From Unio delphinus (Eukaryota > Mollusca > Bivalvia > Unionida > Unionidae), in contig JAQISU010001239.1 in assembly GCA_029339505.1 (NCBI GenBank), forward strand, positions 5,775,001 through 5,839,000: a stretch of 64,000 nt of DNA, given 5' to 3'. Below, one piece after another: positions 30,601 through 43,769 of this stretch. Both the position numbers and the translations under genes were made by a program. Numbering within the stretch: the stretch's first letter is position 1; each line of letters begins with the position of its first letter. Below the pieces are notes generated by a model. That model ran no database searches. It worked only from the letters and a program-made list of their open reading frames with translations, and was not told the origin of the DNA.

Positions 30601-31325
30601 ATATTATATTGCACGATATATGAATGTCATGTACCGGTAACATATTGTTACGAGTGATACATATGCATCATGTTTAGTTAAGAGATATAAACCCAGCTTG
30701 ATTTCGCTTTGTTACAACGGTATGCTGTTAAACAAAGTAACATACAAGAGCAGAAACCAGCAAGTCTTGTAAAATTCAACAAATGATGTATATCCCTAGA
30801 ATACAAATTTAAAATGTTAAATGTTTTTACATTATTGTGAATTGAATTGCAAAAAGTCCTAAATGTTCTATCAGTCCAAATCTATGAAGCTCCAATTAGA
30901 TTCCATTGGTATTCCAAATAAATTGTTATATTGAATATGTCGATGTGCCTGTTGTCTTGAACGTGCTAAATGTGTCGATTACCTTGTTTCACCTTTGTAA
31001 ATTGCAGCTGGAGGATCTGAAAATGTGTCTAGGATGCCGAGACATTTCTCAATTGCGACTGCAAGAGGAAGGGAGTGATGGTTTCAAAAGTTTGGGTGCT
31101 GGGTTTTGGGCGCTGAGACAAAAGAATTTCAGAGAAGCCCTAATACACATTGTCCTGAGTGTATGCATATTTTTAATTTTCGTGTATTCTGTTTCATGTG
31201 TCATGGGAACCAAAATGGGGTTCTTATGTTTTATTTATTGAGGGAATAAGTTAAGTACTGTACTTTCATACCTCGACATAGCGTGTGAAACAACATACAC
31301 GTATACACAGTGTTATGCAATTAAA

Positions 31326-31393
<68 letters not shown>

Positions 31394-32253
31394 TTGTGTG
31401 CATGTGTGATTTGGGTGTTATATTAGAATCTGCTTTGATAATGACCTTGATAATATTTTAAGATTACTACTACATTAAAACTCTTGTTGACGTATCATAA
31501 CATAATTAACAGCGTTCTAAAGTAATCCCTACTTTATTAGAATGGTTTGTTCTTACCTGAAGGAGACGGCTTTGCTTCGGAGACGTTGTTTTTCAATTTA
31601 ATAGCTGTTCAAACTGTGTATTTACTGTTATAGCCTCAGAAATTACTTCTATACAAAGTACATGTATGACAATGCATATTAAATATACACTTATTATTGC
31701 TTTTTACATATATCATGTGGAAAGCTTCAAATAATTGGACAGACCAGAAAAATGGCAATGTTATTACCATTATTTAAACCCTAAAGTATCTAGTTTTTAA
31801 TGTAGTTACTGTTCTATTCGCTACATGTCTATAAAAGACTTAGAGTAGTTTTCGTCATATAAAGTTTTATGCTTATTAAACCTATGTAGATATTAACTAA
31901 TTCTATATTTATGTTACTGAACTTGGAAGAAAACAATTTCATACTATCCCATTTCCTCAAGATTTGTATGACATCGATCATTAAGAAACTAGTTCTATTT
32001 TGTATATAGGCTGATATCTAGAAGAATTTTTTGGTAATCATCTTTGTTTTATTAAGTGCTAACTCTCATAATAAAAACGTGACCACTGAGATTCAATTTA
32101 TATTTAATCCGTTTATTTACAGGGAGGTGATGCAAACACAAATGGGGCAGTGGCTGGTGCCCTTCTTGGCTGTAAACTTGGACATCAGATATATTTTCCC
32201 GAATCCTGGTTAAATCTAAAGCACAGAGAATGGCTCGCTGGCAACATTGAGCG
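22593..32253 (+). CDS. ADP-ribosylglycohydrolase family gene 1 (7 exons)
   Basis: Exons: 22,593 (or in-frame ATG 22,569)-22,754, 22,857-22,991, 23,963-24,106, 25,541-25,692, 29,955-30,108, 31,008-31,160, 32,123-32,253; all GT-AG with consistent phases. The joined product shows 'YGQCIGDAVG', 'WTDNSDQM', 'HGFKELGD', 'TRTSILGIHEWW', 'AAAVSVAVAISLML', 'GAGFWALRQ' and 'GGDANTNGAVAGALLG', the DraG/ARH fold pattern. The family removes ADP-ribose from proteins using two Mg ions held by Asp residues. Here the usual TDD and GGDxD motifs read TDN and GGDxN, so two ligands are Asn: activity is doubtful. After exon 7 the reading either stops at once (TAA) or splices to a final exon not found with certainty. 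Introns hold a LINE relic and microsatellites. Confidence 0.88.
23587..23633. repeat. (TC)n microsatellite in intron 2 of gene 1
   Basis: Pure TC run. Confidence 0.95.
24298..24391. repeat. (TATC)n microsatellite in intron 3 of gene 1
   Basis: About 23 TATC units with one interruption. Confidence 0.95.
24632..24682. repeat. (TC)n microsatellite in intron 3 of gene 1
   Basis: TC run of about 50 bp; a pure G run of about 16 bp lies at 24,823-24,838. Confidence 0.95.
25321..25382. repeat. (TATG)n(TA)n compound microsatellite
   Basis: Nine or so TATG units pass into TA units, in intron 3 of gene 1. Confidence 0.9.
26390..28870 (+). mobile_element. Decayed LINE (endonuclease and reverse transcriptase) in intron 4 of gene 1
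   Basis: Frame-shattered plus-strand fragments in the right order for a non-LTR retrotransposon. An endonuclease end appears near 26,600-26,660 ('CQTDHMFVI'), then reverse transcriptase pieces near 27,900-28,070 ('SLDTFSDKTLWKIKAKS' and 'AWQFHHDKLAHVVDN'). 'VRDILFADYCSLNAKSE' follows near 28,285-28,335, where the FADD active site reads FADY, and the downstream 'RWADHVTRM' is near 28,770. Many stops show long inactivity. It lies inside a spliced intron, so it is tolerated by the host gene. Confidence 0.75.
27465..28070 (+). repeat. About 300-bp tandem duplication inside the LINE relic
   Basis: The block starting 'gacaatcgtgtgatagccat' at about 27,470 is repeated from 'gacaatcgtgtgatatccat' at about 27,769, including 'ataattctgct', 'aaagagtcaatgctgcttcagga' and 'catcagtctgaagaaagcc'. 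The two copies have diverged by several substitutions and indels. Confidence 0.8.
28871..29954. other. Rest of intron 4 of gene 1
   Basis: AT-rich intronic DNA. I see no further gene or recognisable element between the LINE relic and exon 5. Confidence 0.5.
30197..30351. repeat. (TTATA)n pentanucleotide array
   Basis: About 31 uninterrupted TTATA units (155 bp) in intron 5 of gene 1. All three plus frames are open through it, which produces long false open frames. Confidence 0.97.
31327..31391. repeat. (TA)n(TG)n compound microsatellite
   Basis: A TA run passes into a TG run in intron 6 of gene 1. Confidence 0.95.
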
Positions 32254-32830
32254 GTAAATTTCTGACTAACTCGGTGAATAAACATTGATGCAAACCCTAT
32301 AAATGTAACAAGCCCAACTGAAGAGGCAAAATTTTGTAAATTATGAATTAGTGTGAGCAATGAGGGTTTTTTGTTTGGGTCTTTTCGTGACTATTTTAGA
32401 TTAAAATGTCAGCTGCATATTCTGTGTTCATTATACCTTACTTTATGTCAGCTTGTATTGACATTATATGTTAATAATTTTATTATGATATGCATCTACC
32501 TTAGCTCCTGTGATGCAAGTTCTAGACACATCATTGGAAATAATCGCACAATCGCATCACTCTTAAAATAAAACTTGATGCTAGAATTATCTTATTATTT
32601 AAATTGTAAATTAATCTTTTTGTTCTACCAAATAGTAACGTATAGCTTAGCACCACAATTTAAGTGTCAAGTATATTTCTGGCAGGGATCAAAAGTGTGA
32701 AGACTATTACTATTTACTTTGTATATATCATTTAGTGACAATTTCTATTTGATTACACATTTTAATTTGCAATGTGCATTATGTTTCTATATTTTACGCA
32801 AATATCCTCGATTATCAAAGCTTCATAGCC

Positions 32831-33951
32831 ATGTTGGAGAGATACAACCCAATTCATGTTGACCAAGCTGTGGGAAATGCAAACTTGAAAGAGAACAAAC
32901 AACAATTCAAGCATCAGGGGACTAAAACTTCTACAGGAAGGAAGGCAAAGGCAAAACAAAGTGTTGCGGCTATAAAGCATTTGGACCCTGGTCTTCAAGA
33001 GCAAATACGCGCCACCTTATACGGACAGTGCATTGGAGATGCTATAGGTTTACTAACTGAATTCATGACAAAAGAAAATGCAAGAAAGGTAATATAACTT
33101 TTGTATCGGGCCATGACACACGTCCATGTATATATATTCTTCTCACAATAATATACGATATTACTACATGATGTGATGCAGAGTTTCTAACATATTATAC
33201 TTAATAGGTCTCACAAAAATTATTTTAGTTTTTCTATCACCTAGCGCTTTTCAAATTTGAAATGCGCAAATTTGGATGATTTTTCCAGGTTAATGGAAAG
33301 ATTAAGAATTCCAACAATCCTATACAAATTAAACTGTGGGACCTGTTTAAGAGTCAATGAAGAATCTTGGTGTATGCATATTAGCTACTGAGGCTGAAAA
33401 ATTTAGGTATTGCCCTCTTTTCATGTATAGGGGTGAGCAATGACTCAATTATATTGTACTGAAATGAGAAGAAAGATCATAGAATACGCCTTTGTAACAT
33501 AAGCAAATTGTGTGTATTTATTTTGGCTAGTTCATAACATGTAACCAGTCCAACATACCTATCCAGCCTCACCCATGTGTATATACCAGCTAGATACTTA
33601 TGCTCTTCTTCTTTCAATCGTATACTCATTGTTCCCACGGTTTAAACAAAGTCATATGAACAACGTTCGTTTGCACACCAGGGCCCGGCGACTTGGAACG
33701 AATTGCCCATTGAAATTAGACACAAAGACACAGTGGTCCCTTTTAAGAGTGCTCTTAAAACCCACTTGTTTCTACTACAGGGAGAAACTTAGAGACCTAA
33801 TCATGTTTTGTATCTTATATGTTTTCAGCATGTTTTTATATTTTCCAATTTCATTGTTTTTTTTTTCATTTGCTTTTCTGTAGTGTAGTCATATCATTAT
33901 TGATGGTGTAAAGCGCTTAGAGCTTCGAATGATTAGGCGCTATACAAAGTC

Positions 33952-34008
<57 letters not shown>

Positions 34009-35141
34009 CACTTCGTTAACTAACTATATTTTATAGAATCCTCATTTTTCCACATTTTAATTAACTCCAGTGCGCTAGTTACCAATTTAGATACACTACG
34101 ACTGGAAAAATGAATAAAATGAACAACTATAACCCTAACTTATTTGCAAAGTAATTTAGAGTAAAATCAGTGATATGCAGCCAAACAACAAATCACTGTC
34201 TATAGTAGATACATTTGTAAGAAAAAAACTTGTTTTTTTTAACTTCGAAAGATTATATTTTGCGGCACTACATTCTTTAAATATGCATCGAATAGCTGAT
34301 TAATTAATTCAGTTCAGAGGAATATAATTAGCTATAAATGCATCTAGAACGCATAATTGTCACGGTACTCATACATTGGTTAATTTCCTTTAGTAATACC
34401 TTCTTTCTTCTACATTCGCAAATGACGTTAATTTAATTAATAAGACATTCCGATGCACCAAAGCAATACATTCTTTGTTTATATTGGCCACTAACATGGA
34501 CACAACATATTTACAAATATCATCAATAGTTATGCTGTGGATTTTGGGATATATTTGCGCTGCAGTGAAAGGACTAGATTTTGCAGTTGTGCAAATACCT
34601 TGGATGGAAATGGATGAGTCTCAACTATTTACTTTGTCACTCAACGAAAAAGCCAGAAGTCTAAATGTAATACACATTTTATTTTATTTTGTGTTGTTTG
34701 TATTTTTTCAGTAAAAGTAAGATTCTCTAATGGCCACATTATCCCTAAGGAAAATAAGAAAAAATTCGATAAATACTTTCTTCGTAACTACAACAGACAT
34801 CAATAACGTACGATTCGCTCTGTTACTGGACTAATGTCTTTAAAAAGAAAGTATTGGCGTGAGACCCAACTTCTAACAATTGCAAAAACAAATGTTTCAC
34901 TCAGCACACAAAAACACTTTGCAAAAGAGTTTAATTCCAAATATATAACATGCTTGCATAATTTTAAATGTTCTAACTCTCCAATATTTTAATTGCATTT
35001 CAGCATTATCCTAAAATGCCACTTGAGTACAAATATAAAATCAACGACAAATACAGAGAAACATGGGAAATCAGTGATTGGACGGATGATTCAGATCAGA
35101 TGTTCCTTATTATGCAGTCCCTGATTGCAAACGATGGAGAG

Positions 35142-35183
<42 letters not shown>

Positions 35184-35465
35184 GTACAGACGATGATTCT
35201 TTAAGAATACGTTTATATGTATGAACACTTAAATATCAAATCATCATGAATTTTATAGAGAGTGCATCACTGCGTACATTCCTGAGGTTAGCTAAAATCT
35301 TTCCTTTGTAGGTTATTCATTTTGATTTTGCGGAACGTATGGTTCACTGGATGAACAATGGTTTTAGAGAACTTGGAGACACAGAGGGCTTGGGAATTGG
35401 AAACACAACGCTCAAGATACTGAAAGATCCTACGTTTATACAGGACCCACATCAAGTATTGTGAT

Positions 35466-35539
<74 letters not shown>

Positions 35540-38500
35540 GAGGTAGTGCTAGACTTTGTATATGTTGAGCCTCTATTTTATTTCTCTTCTGCATACGTAC
35601 AAGATTTTACAGGACATTTACTTCTGCATTTTACTCTGATGTGATATAGCAATCAAGATCAAATGTCTCCTTTGTGGGAGGTTTTATACTGAACTACTAT
35701 TGAGACCCATAATTTAGTTTTTTTTAGCACGATTCGCGATGCAAACAATTATAACACGACCCGTCCAATCTTTGACTTAAAAATGACATTTCGTTTTTGC
35801 CATGTAATTGAAAAAAAAAAATAATTAGCAATTTCGATTTGTAGAAGACGTTGTGAGACATGTAGTGATCAGGGGGTCATATTATCGTGTTTTATATGAA
35901 TATAAAATATCAAGAAATGTATGGTAACAGCGCATTATCTTTCTTTTTTTCAGCATCAAAGTTATTATTTTCTTGGTATATTGTTGGAACAGAGTAATCT
36001 TTCCTGTTTTTATAAACAAAATAATGTGCGTCATAAGAAAGAAATGGTATTTGAATAAATTTGGAGTATGTGTATTTGACAGTATCCCGTTTTTAATTTG
36101 TGCGAGTATTTGGTCTTCGTGCCATGGAAACATTACTAGCCCGATATAGTTAGCCAGTTCGTAGGATCAAACATCACAGAGCCGAGTGTTAGTGAATTTG
36201 AACCATGCTGGGGTCGTTAGTAGTGAATTTGGGTTCAAGCCGAATGACTGTCCCTTTTAGTAACATAGTCCATATTGAAATTCAGCGGTGTATAAAAGTA
36301 TTGTGATTGAAAAGGCAGTATGTATGGTTGGAAATCAATAAATTATAGAATGGAAACAATAGGTTGGAACTTGGTAGGTACCGTTTATGTGTCCATAGTG
36401 GAAAATGGGCGTATGTATATGAGCGTGATGCTCCGGAAATTCTGTGGATTGACTGGCCTAGGGTCGCGCAGTTAAATATTTCCCAGTTAGTAAGGGAATA
36501 CTAGTGGAATTTCTATGGCATGACGGGCTTGCGGTACGGAAATAGGATGATAATGAAGAAAAACCATGCTAAGGTGCGGTTAATGGACTCTTGGACAAGT
36601 TGTCTCCTCTGGGTTGCCAATTGATTAGCGCAAAGATTATTAATTATAGCAGACACGTCTTTCTTTCCATTTTACAACTCAAGTTGTATGGAAGTCTTTG
36701 GAAATTTGGGGAAAACATATGACTTCCAGCGTGACTCGCGCCAGGGTTTTGACACCGCTCGGTCAAGTGAATATCCCTGTGCGTGTAACAGTATAAACAA
36801 TATATTGCCCTGTTCAAAGTTATAAAATGTTTTATTTGTTAACAACATACTCTCGCTGAAATAGATTTTTTTTTAACAATGTTATATATTTCACAAAAGA
36901 AGCTAGCATTGTATTCACGCAAAATATTATTTTGTTTTTGCACATTATTATCGTCCTTAAGCAATGAAAATATTTTTAAAACTATATAACACATTTTAAT
37001 AACACACAAAATAGACCATTAACAAGTTTATCTTGATTTTACAAAAGAAAAGATACTTGCAAGCCACCATATAAAATAAGTACGTTAAAAACCTCTTTCT
37101 AGGCTGCTCGGGATGAGTGGTTACGTGGCAACAAAGACGTAGCACCAAATGGTGGAGTGATGCGAACGTCCATTCTTGGAGTCCATGACTGGTGGGATAT
37201 GAGAAGGGTGAAAAAGAACGCTATGGACATCTGTAAGACGACGCATCGGGACCCAAGGTTTACATTTGCATTATGTCCATATGTCCTGTACTCTTCCACA
37301 ATGGCTACCTCTCGTCATATACTTTCCATATGTCGAATTATTTTCTGGCTTTCGTTCTTGTAGATTTTATCTGTTTATTATTTTTGTTTCTTCATTTAAA
37401 ATTGACACCAACCCCATCTTTGAACTGTCATAATTAGAATGGAACTCCATCGTAAACGTGTTCGCTGTAAATGCAGTATTCTAAAGTTAACTTTGATCTC
37501 TTTGTAGTTTCTGGTCTTTTCTTTTGTTTACGTGGATCAAACGCAACATTATTCCTTTTTCATCTGATTATTAATCTGTAACGGTAAAGTCATCGTGTAT
37601 TTGATTTATGTTTCCGGGACACATTTGAATTTTAATTGAAAAATAATACATTCGTTCAAGAGATTGCCCCTTTCATTTCAAGATTTCATCCAACATCAAC
37701 ACTTTATAACTTAACGGTGCCATGAATTTGGCCAAACGTTATCTGGCGGCATCTATATGCCTCTTTAAAATATACACATTTAATTTACTGACTAATTGTA
37801 GTTCTGTTTTGTCTATAGGAACCACAAAAACCAGGTATGAGAATCACTGGCAGCCCTGTGTATTGCTTTTCATCAATCTTAACCTAGCCGTCGATCTGAT
37901 AATCATCACATCCTTTGCAACTTCATCTTTTTCCACTGTTGTTAATATTCCAAACTCATTAAATTGCATACCTTGTCTAAGAGGTAATGATAAACTGAAT
38001 AACGTGGATTATAATGCATCTCCTGTGTCTCAATCTGAATTTGCATATATGCTACCTAGTAATTTATTTGTATTGCCTTTGGAATAATCAAGTTTGGCCA
38101 TTCCTTTTGTGAAAGTGACATGTAAAATGTACGCGACACACGCTCGGCACATTCATAGTATTGTGCATATAGTGCATTTTACCAAAGTTATCAAATCCCC
38201 AACCCCTAGTGGCAATGTTAAATATTGCAGACTCTATATGCATGTAGATTGACTGTTGATTCTGAAGTACCCACATTTTGATCTATAGTGTGAACTTCAT
38301 TATGCAATCAGGACTACAATGATTTAGAATAGTGCAGTCGTGTAATTGCTGCAATGCAAGTCAATTCGCAATTCAGATTCATTTATTTTGGTTTGTTTCA
38401 GAAATGATCTATAGCGTATTAAATACCATTGTTTCTGTATGAAAGTAGTGGTATTCCTCAGACAGATGCTAAGCTCAATCCAAATTGAGTCTGATATGCG

Positions 38501-41324
38501 ATTATGTGATCTAATTGTCAACAATTTGCTCCTAGTTACCAAACAATTCTCACAGTGAAATGGCAATAGTGTGGGAGAGAAACAGAAAGTCATTGCCGTT
38601 AAGCACTTCACGTAAGATTCTCAACCTTTTACCTGCATGATAAAATGAAATACGACTTGTTCCACAAAACTATTAAGGATATAAGCATCATAAATGTATT
38701 CAACTGATTTCAGCAAAGTTCAAATTATCATGGGAGTTCATATTTGTCCGGCGGGTTTGTGATCAACAATGTGTTGAAAACAGTGTCTAAAGTAAAATAG
38801 TGTCCTATCTTGTTCATATGTGATAGAGAATGGAAATGTTTACTCGACTGTGGCAAATGATTTAAGTTTCAAGACTAACAGGTTACATTATTGTTTGTCT
38901 GTTTTACCCATTATAGATGCCAAGCATCAGCAGTTGCCGTCAGTGTGGCCATAAGTTTGATGCTTCAGAAAAAACACTACAAGACGAACGGTTTTATCAT
39001 TAACAGTCTTATAGACGAAGTGTATTTGATTGCTTCAACATGCTTGAAAACGGACAAAGAGGTAACTATTAGCTATGCATTATACGTCCTTATTGGTCAG
39101 GAGATAGCTGCAGTAGTAAAAACAACACCAGAGAAGGATAATAGTTTTGAAACAAACAACAGACAAATATGGCAAAAACTAAACAACATGTTGTACATTC
39201 TTGAACGAGTTTTCAATATAAAAAATTATGCATGCCTTAAATAATAATGTGACTGTGCTCTTAGTAAAGACAGCCTATACCCAGAACTTGATCGTTGTAA
39301 TTGTTTCAATAGCATTGTATCTGCTTTTATCATAATTCATGTTTTACTACATTTTGAATCCCCTTAGCATTAATTCTTTGAGGGTGGGACCATCTTCATG
39401 TAATTTGAATGAAAAGGACGTTAGCTTATTATATTTAGTTGCAATTCTGCTTTAAATAATTTTCAGTCATATTAAGGAAGGAATCAAGATAACAGACTTC
39501 ACACTAATAGGCACAGTATGTCGGCACTAAAACAAGAAAATAAAAAAAGTAGAAACAAAATCTCGAAAGGTTCCTATTGACTGGGTTATGTTGGGAATTT
39601 GTATTATTGTTATTGTTGTAGTTGTTGTTGTTCAGAATATAAAAAAGATGAAATATTTACGGAAATTAAACAGCTGTATAAGCTAGCATAACAAATCCTT
39701 TACATCTGGGCCTTATAATGAGATTAAAAAATTGAAGGTCAGCTACTAAGACTTCATGTGCACCATATATGCTTGATAGTACTGACGATATAATTCAAGA
39801 GTTACTGACACAGTATTGGCCATCAGATCATTCTTCAATTATAATAATTAAAATAATCATTATTGAATGCCAGTGGAATTAACAGAATTACGACGCTATT
39901 AATAGACTTCCCATATTTCGAGTTGGAGTTAGAGTGCGATGGTTTTTTAAAAAGGCACTGCCATCTCATATTGTCGATAAATAAAGAGGTTGTGGCAGAA
40001 GTTAATTTTTAACATAATGGTTAATGGTTTCAAATTGTGTAACACCGGTGTAAATGTCTCTAATAGGCTTGATAAGTAGTTAATACATGACTTTCTTTAT
40101 ATCATCAACTGAATCAGCCAGATACTCTAATATTAGTACTAGAGCCATCGTCGATCGATGGCTGATTAAGTAGTCATGTATTAACCTTTTATTATATATT
40201 TCACAAACTTGACAATTGGAAGCCTTTATAAAGATACATGATAATTCAAGATAAACATTTATAGATTTATTAGCTTACACGTTCATCCAATTATTATGAA
40301 GATGAAGTTGAATAGTGAAATTTGTACTGAAACTTTAAATATTTCTTTTTTTCCTGAGTGTTATTCGTTGTTGATGTTCTAAGATCATGTACACGAGACA
40401 TACATATTCAACAATAATTGTTGTATAGATTTCTGCATAATATAACGTATGTTTTAAATACTGTTCCTGATTTATTGTGACAGACACAGGAGCACTGAAT
40501 GTACAGCTTGAAAATATTGTTTGTAGTTTTACAGTTTTTTGAAGCTTTAGTTGATAATTGTAATGTGCCTCCCTGACTACTGTTAATAGATGATTCATAA
40601 TGCTGTTTGATATTGTGTGTGCCACCCGCATTAATGCAAAAAATCATAAGTTGTTCTATTGGGTCAATATTGTCCAGCTCTGAGATATTGTTTTTGCTAG
40701 CAATTGTAAAGAACATACTCGTTGAATCCTCAGCACATATGCCATTTTCCCTCTGAGACGGTATGTTTATATTGCTAATAGACTGATTTATGATTACGTA
40801 CGTGATTTATAAACAGAAACAAATTAAATAAAACACTCGAAGAATTCAGATAAAAAGTATACAGACATATCATTTATCAAACCAGTTAATGTAATTATCA
40901 TACCAGATATGCTTAATAAAACAATCAGATTAAAATCAGTTCTTTACAGTTCCAGTTGAAGATGTGATAGTCACCAGCAAGAGGTCATGCTCTTTTGACT
41001 TGGGTTTAACCAATCAGACCACAACTTTCAAAATTTTCAAAGTGACACACATCATCTGAATCATGTCACTGCTAAGAATTACTCTCCTTTTTAACATTTA
41101 TAATGCTTTATCGGATAGGCTCCCTAAGTGGACTGGGAATTAAAATAATCTTACTGCTAAAGCCTCATCTGTACCATATGTGAATTTACTTTTATTCGAG
41201 TTTTTCATCTATACATATATATCATCATGAGTTGTATTGTTCAACAGTAATAGGTGCTAGGCTGAAATTGTGAGCGATACTTTTCATAACATTGTAAATT
41301 TTGCAAGCATTAAAGAATGCTCAA

Positions 41325-41387
<63 letters not shown>

Positions 41388-42149
41388 CGTTTTTTTATTA
41401 TTACAGAAAGAGGAATTAAATGCATACTTGAATTGTACGGATCTGCAGCAACTGAAACTTGATGAATTAGATAAAATGGGTTACACCTATAAGTGCATGG
41501 GGGCTGGATTTTGGGCGCTGAAGCAAGATAACTTTCAAAAGGCACTTACTGATATCGTGATGAGTGTAAGTGTTACAACTGGAAATTATGTAAATTTAGC
41601 TTCTTATTTTAGTAAAGGAATTACATGTATTATATAATTAGCAATGGTATAAACTTGATCGTATTGAGACATATATAGAATGTAACATTAGCTTTGAATT
41701 ATTCACTATTACAAAACAATAATTTCCTTAACTGTTGCATATCTTCCGAAAAATTAAGCTTACATATTGGATGTATATGAAATGTGTAAAGGATGAAAGA
41801 CGTTCATAATTGTCATCACATCAAGAGAAGAAAACACAGTACCACAAGCAAGGGATTAAAATTTTCTTATTCACTAAGAAAAGTTGCAATTTTTCATGAA
41901 AATAACATTTAAGTGAATTCAAGTTTTGATACAGCTGTTAGATAACATTGCTCACATGTCCTTTTAAAAAGAGAAGAAAACGAAAATGGCAAAATACCGC
42001 TATCTCAAAAAATGAAGATTTATTGCACCTTTCACTGTGGGGAATCAAATTAAAGGTCAAAGCTCGAAACACATCATAATTTTACAGCAAATGTTAGGTA
42101 AGATTAATAATAGGTATATCCACGTGACTTAAATGTTCTACATAAAGAA

Positions 42150-42196
<47 letters not shown>

Positions 42197-43769
42197 CTTG
42201 TGTATGCTACATAGTGAGTTTAAAATATATAATATTGAAATCCATTCAGAAACAGAGGCTACAAAGCTGTTTGGAGAATTTGTTTAAAATAATATCACTG
42301 CCAGATGGATTTATATAACAAATGGATAATACATACAGACCGAAAACAGATTACAACTTATTTAAGCCAGTGGAATATTAGAAAACATGTACTCTGCTAT
42401 TTTACATACCAGGTTCTCTTGAAAATATAGCTTATTAACTTTTGAAATACTGTCTGACGCCAAATTATACATAACGTTAAAATGGGTTAAAGCTTCCATA
42501 GTCTACAAGGAATTCATTGACTTATAGCAGCCTGAATTACATGTATTATGCGTATTATCTATGTTGTGGAGGCAAATGTACATCCTTTTTCTACTGAGGT
42601 ACAATTTGAAAAATATTGTATTGGCAGATCCAATTGATTTTAATAGTACGGCCAAATGTATCAATTACGACTAAACTGAGGTTACAAACGCCTTGCATCA
42701 AAAAGCCCAAATCTTGCCTATTATAAAAATTGTTTTATCATATAAAACATTGGGAAAATATGTCACCAAAGTGAATAACAGAAGTGAAGAGTTTAAAAGA
42801 AAGTGGACCCTATTATCAACTTTTGGTACATGAATTATTATTATTATTATTAATATTATTATTATTATTATTATTTTTTAATGCAATTTCAAACATCTTG
42901 GGGTTTGTATGCAAGTATGAATTTGTGTACAATAATTGTGATTGTAAGTAAGTGTCTGTGTGTGTATGTGTGTTCGTTTTGTGTAGGGAACACATGTAAG
43001 AGACCAGGACTCAAAAGAATTTAAGATCATGCCCCATACGCCAGGTCAGGTGGTGATGTAGGGGAATATGTAAAATCCTGATACCTTGTGTTCAATAATA
43101 AAAAAAATTAAAAAAAAAAGGTTACAAACGCCGCACTAAATTTTCCTCATAAAAATATTGGAGCAAAGTGGTATAATTTTTTTGATAAAAATATAGAAAT
43201 CTGCACCTCCATCTCCCTCTTAGACAAACCATTGTGAAAATCAGATAAACCTCTATCTACCTCCTTTATTTATTAAAATTGTTGTATTCGATATATTCAT
43301 ATTGGGTATGTTTAAACCAATTCATCATCAACCCTATCACTTACTTTGCATTGTAACAACTATATAGGGAGGCGATGCTGATACCAATGGTGCTGTGGCT
43401 GGTGCTTTGTTAGGCTGCAAACTGGGAGATTTTCAGGCATTTCCAACATCATGGTTGGAACTGAAACATAAAGAATGGTTAGACGGCCATTTACACAGGT
43501 ATGAAATCACTTCCCTGTTTTGTGAAACCACCTTCGTTCAAAGTGAAAATCCAATAACTTTATATAGAAACCACATTCGCAAGGCAAGGAACGTATTTTG
43601 ATGACCCAATTATGCTGCCAATATTAGATATTACCTACGCGATATTGCACTATTATATATACCTTGCAATACACTTTATCACCTTTTACCTTTCAGGTTT
43701 GATAAAGTTACCTCATCAAAACAATTAGCAAAAAAACTGTACGTTTGTGCAAGAAATATTGGCAGATGA
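32831..43769 (+). CDS. ADP-ribosylglycohydrolase family gene 2 (8 exons)
   Basis: Exons: 32,831 (or in-frame ATG 32,774)-33,088, 35,004-35,141, 35,312-35,455, 37,103-37,257, 38,917-39,061, 41,407-41,565, 43,368-43,498, 43,697-43,769 (TGA). Junctions are GT-AG and phases match gene 1 exon by exon. Motifs: 'YGQCIGDAIG', 'WTDDSDQM', 'NGFRELGDTEG', 'MRTSILGVHDWW', 'AVAVSVAISLML', 'GAGFWALKQ', 'GGDADTNGAVAGALLG'. Both Asp motifs (TDD and GGDxD) are complete, so this paralogue is likely an active hydrolase of protein- or nucleic-acid-linked ADP-ribose. A lysine-rich N-terminal extension ('TSTGRKAKAKQSV') is specific to this copy. It lies only about 0.5 kb downstream of gene 1; a read-through two-domain transcript cannot be excluded. 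Confidence 0.88.
33640..34006 (+). mobile_element. LINE 3' end with (ATT)n tail in intron 1 of gene 2
   Basis: A plus frame at about 33,676-33,791 reads 'GPATWNELPIEIRHKDTVV' and 'FKSALKTHLF', then a stop. It is the C-terminal end of a CR1-like non-LTR ORF2. It is followed by a 3' UTR with 'taaagcgcttagagc' and 'gcgctatacaaa' and a tail of ATT repeats (33,951-34,006). It is a typical 5'-truncated insertion. Confidence 0.8.
35142..35182. repeat. (CA)n microsatellite at a splice donor
   Basis: The CA run begins at the GT donor of exon 2 of gene 2 (GAG|GTACACACA). Repeat length changes would directly alter the intron 5' end. Confidence 0.9.
35469..35540. repeat. (TC)n(CA)n microsatellite
   Basis: TC run followed by CA units, 14 bp downstream of the exon 3 donor of gene 2. 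Confidence 0.95.
41325..41386. repeat. (ATT)n microsatellite at a splice acceptor
   Basis: The ATT array ends about 20 bp before the exon 6 acceptor of gene 2 and forms most of its polypyrimidine-poor branch region. Confidence 0.95.
42149..42198. repeat. (TG)n(CG)n microsatellite
   Basis: TG run ending in CGCGCG, in intron 6 of gene 2. A smaller ATT array lies at 42,836-42,878. Confidence 0.95.

Noticed and set aside
32694..32744. Possible last exon of ADP-ribosylglycohydrolase gene 1 after a TGGCAG acceptor
   Set aside because: Phase fits but the peptide has no similarity to the last exon of gene 2; left unannotated.
35288..35536. Open frame with repeated Arg-Glu on the minus strand
   Set aside because: It is the translation of a TC microsatellite next to a splice donor of gene 2.
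41317..41637. Poly-leucine open frame leading into exon 6 of gene 2
   Set aside because: The leucines come from an ATT array in the intron; the real coding part starts at the acceptor at 41,407.
42836..43115. Possible LINE 3' end beside an ATT array
   Set aside because: No reverse-transcriptase C-terminal motif could be read next to it, unlike 33,640-34,006.
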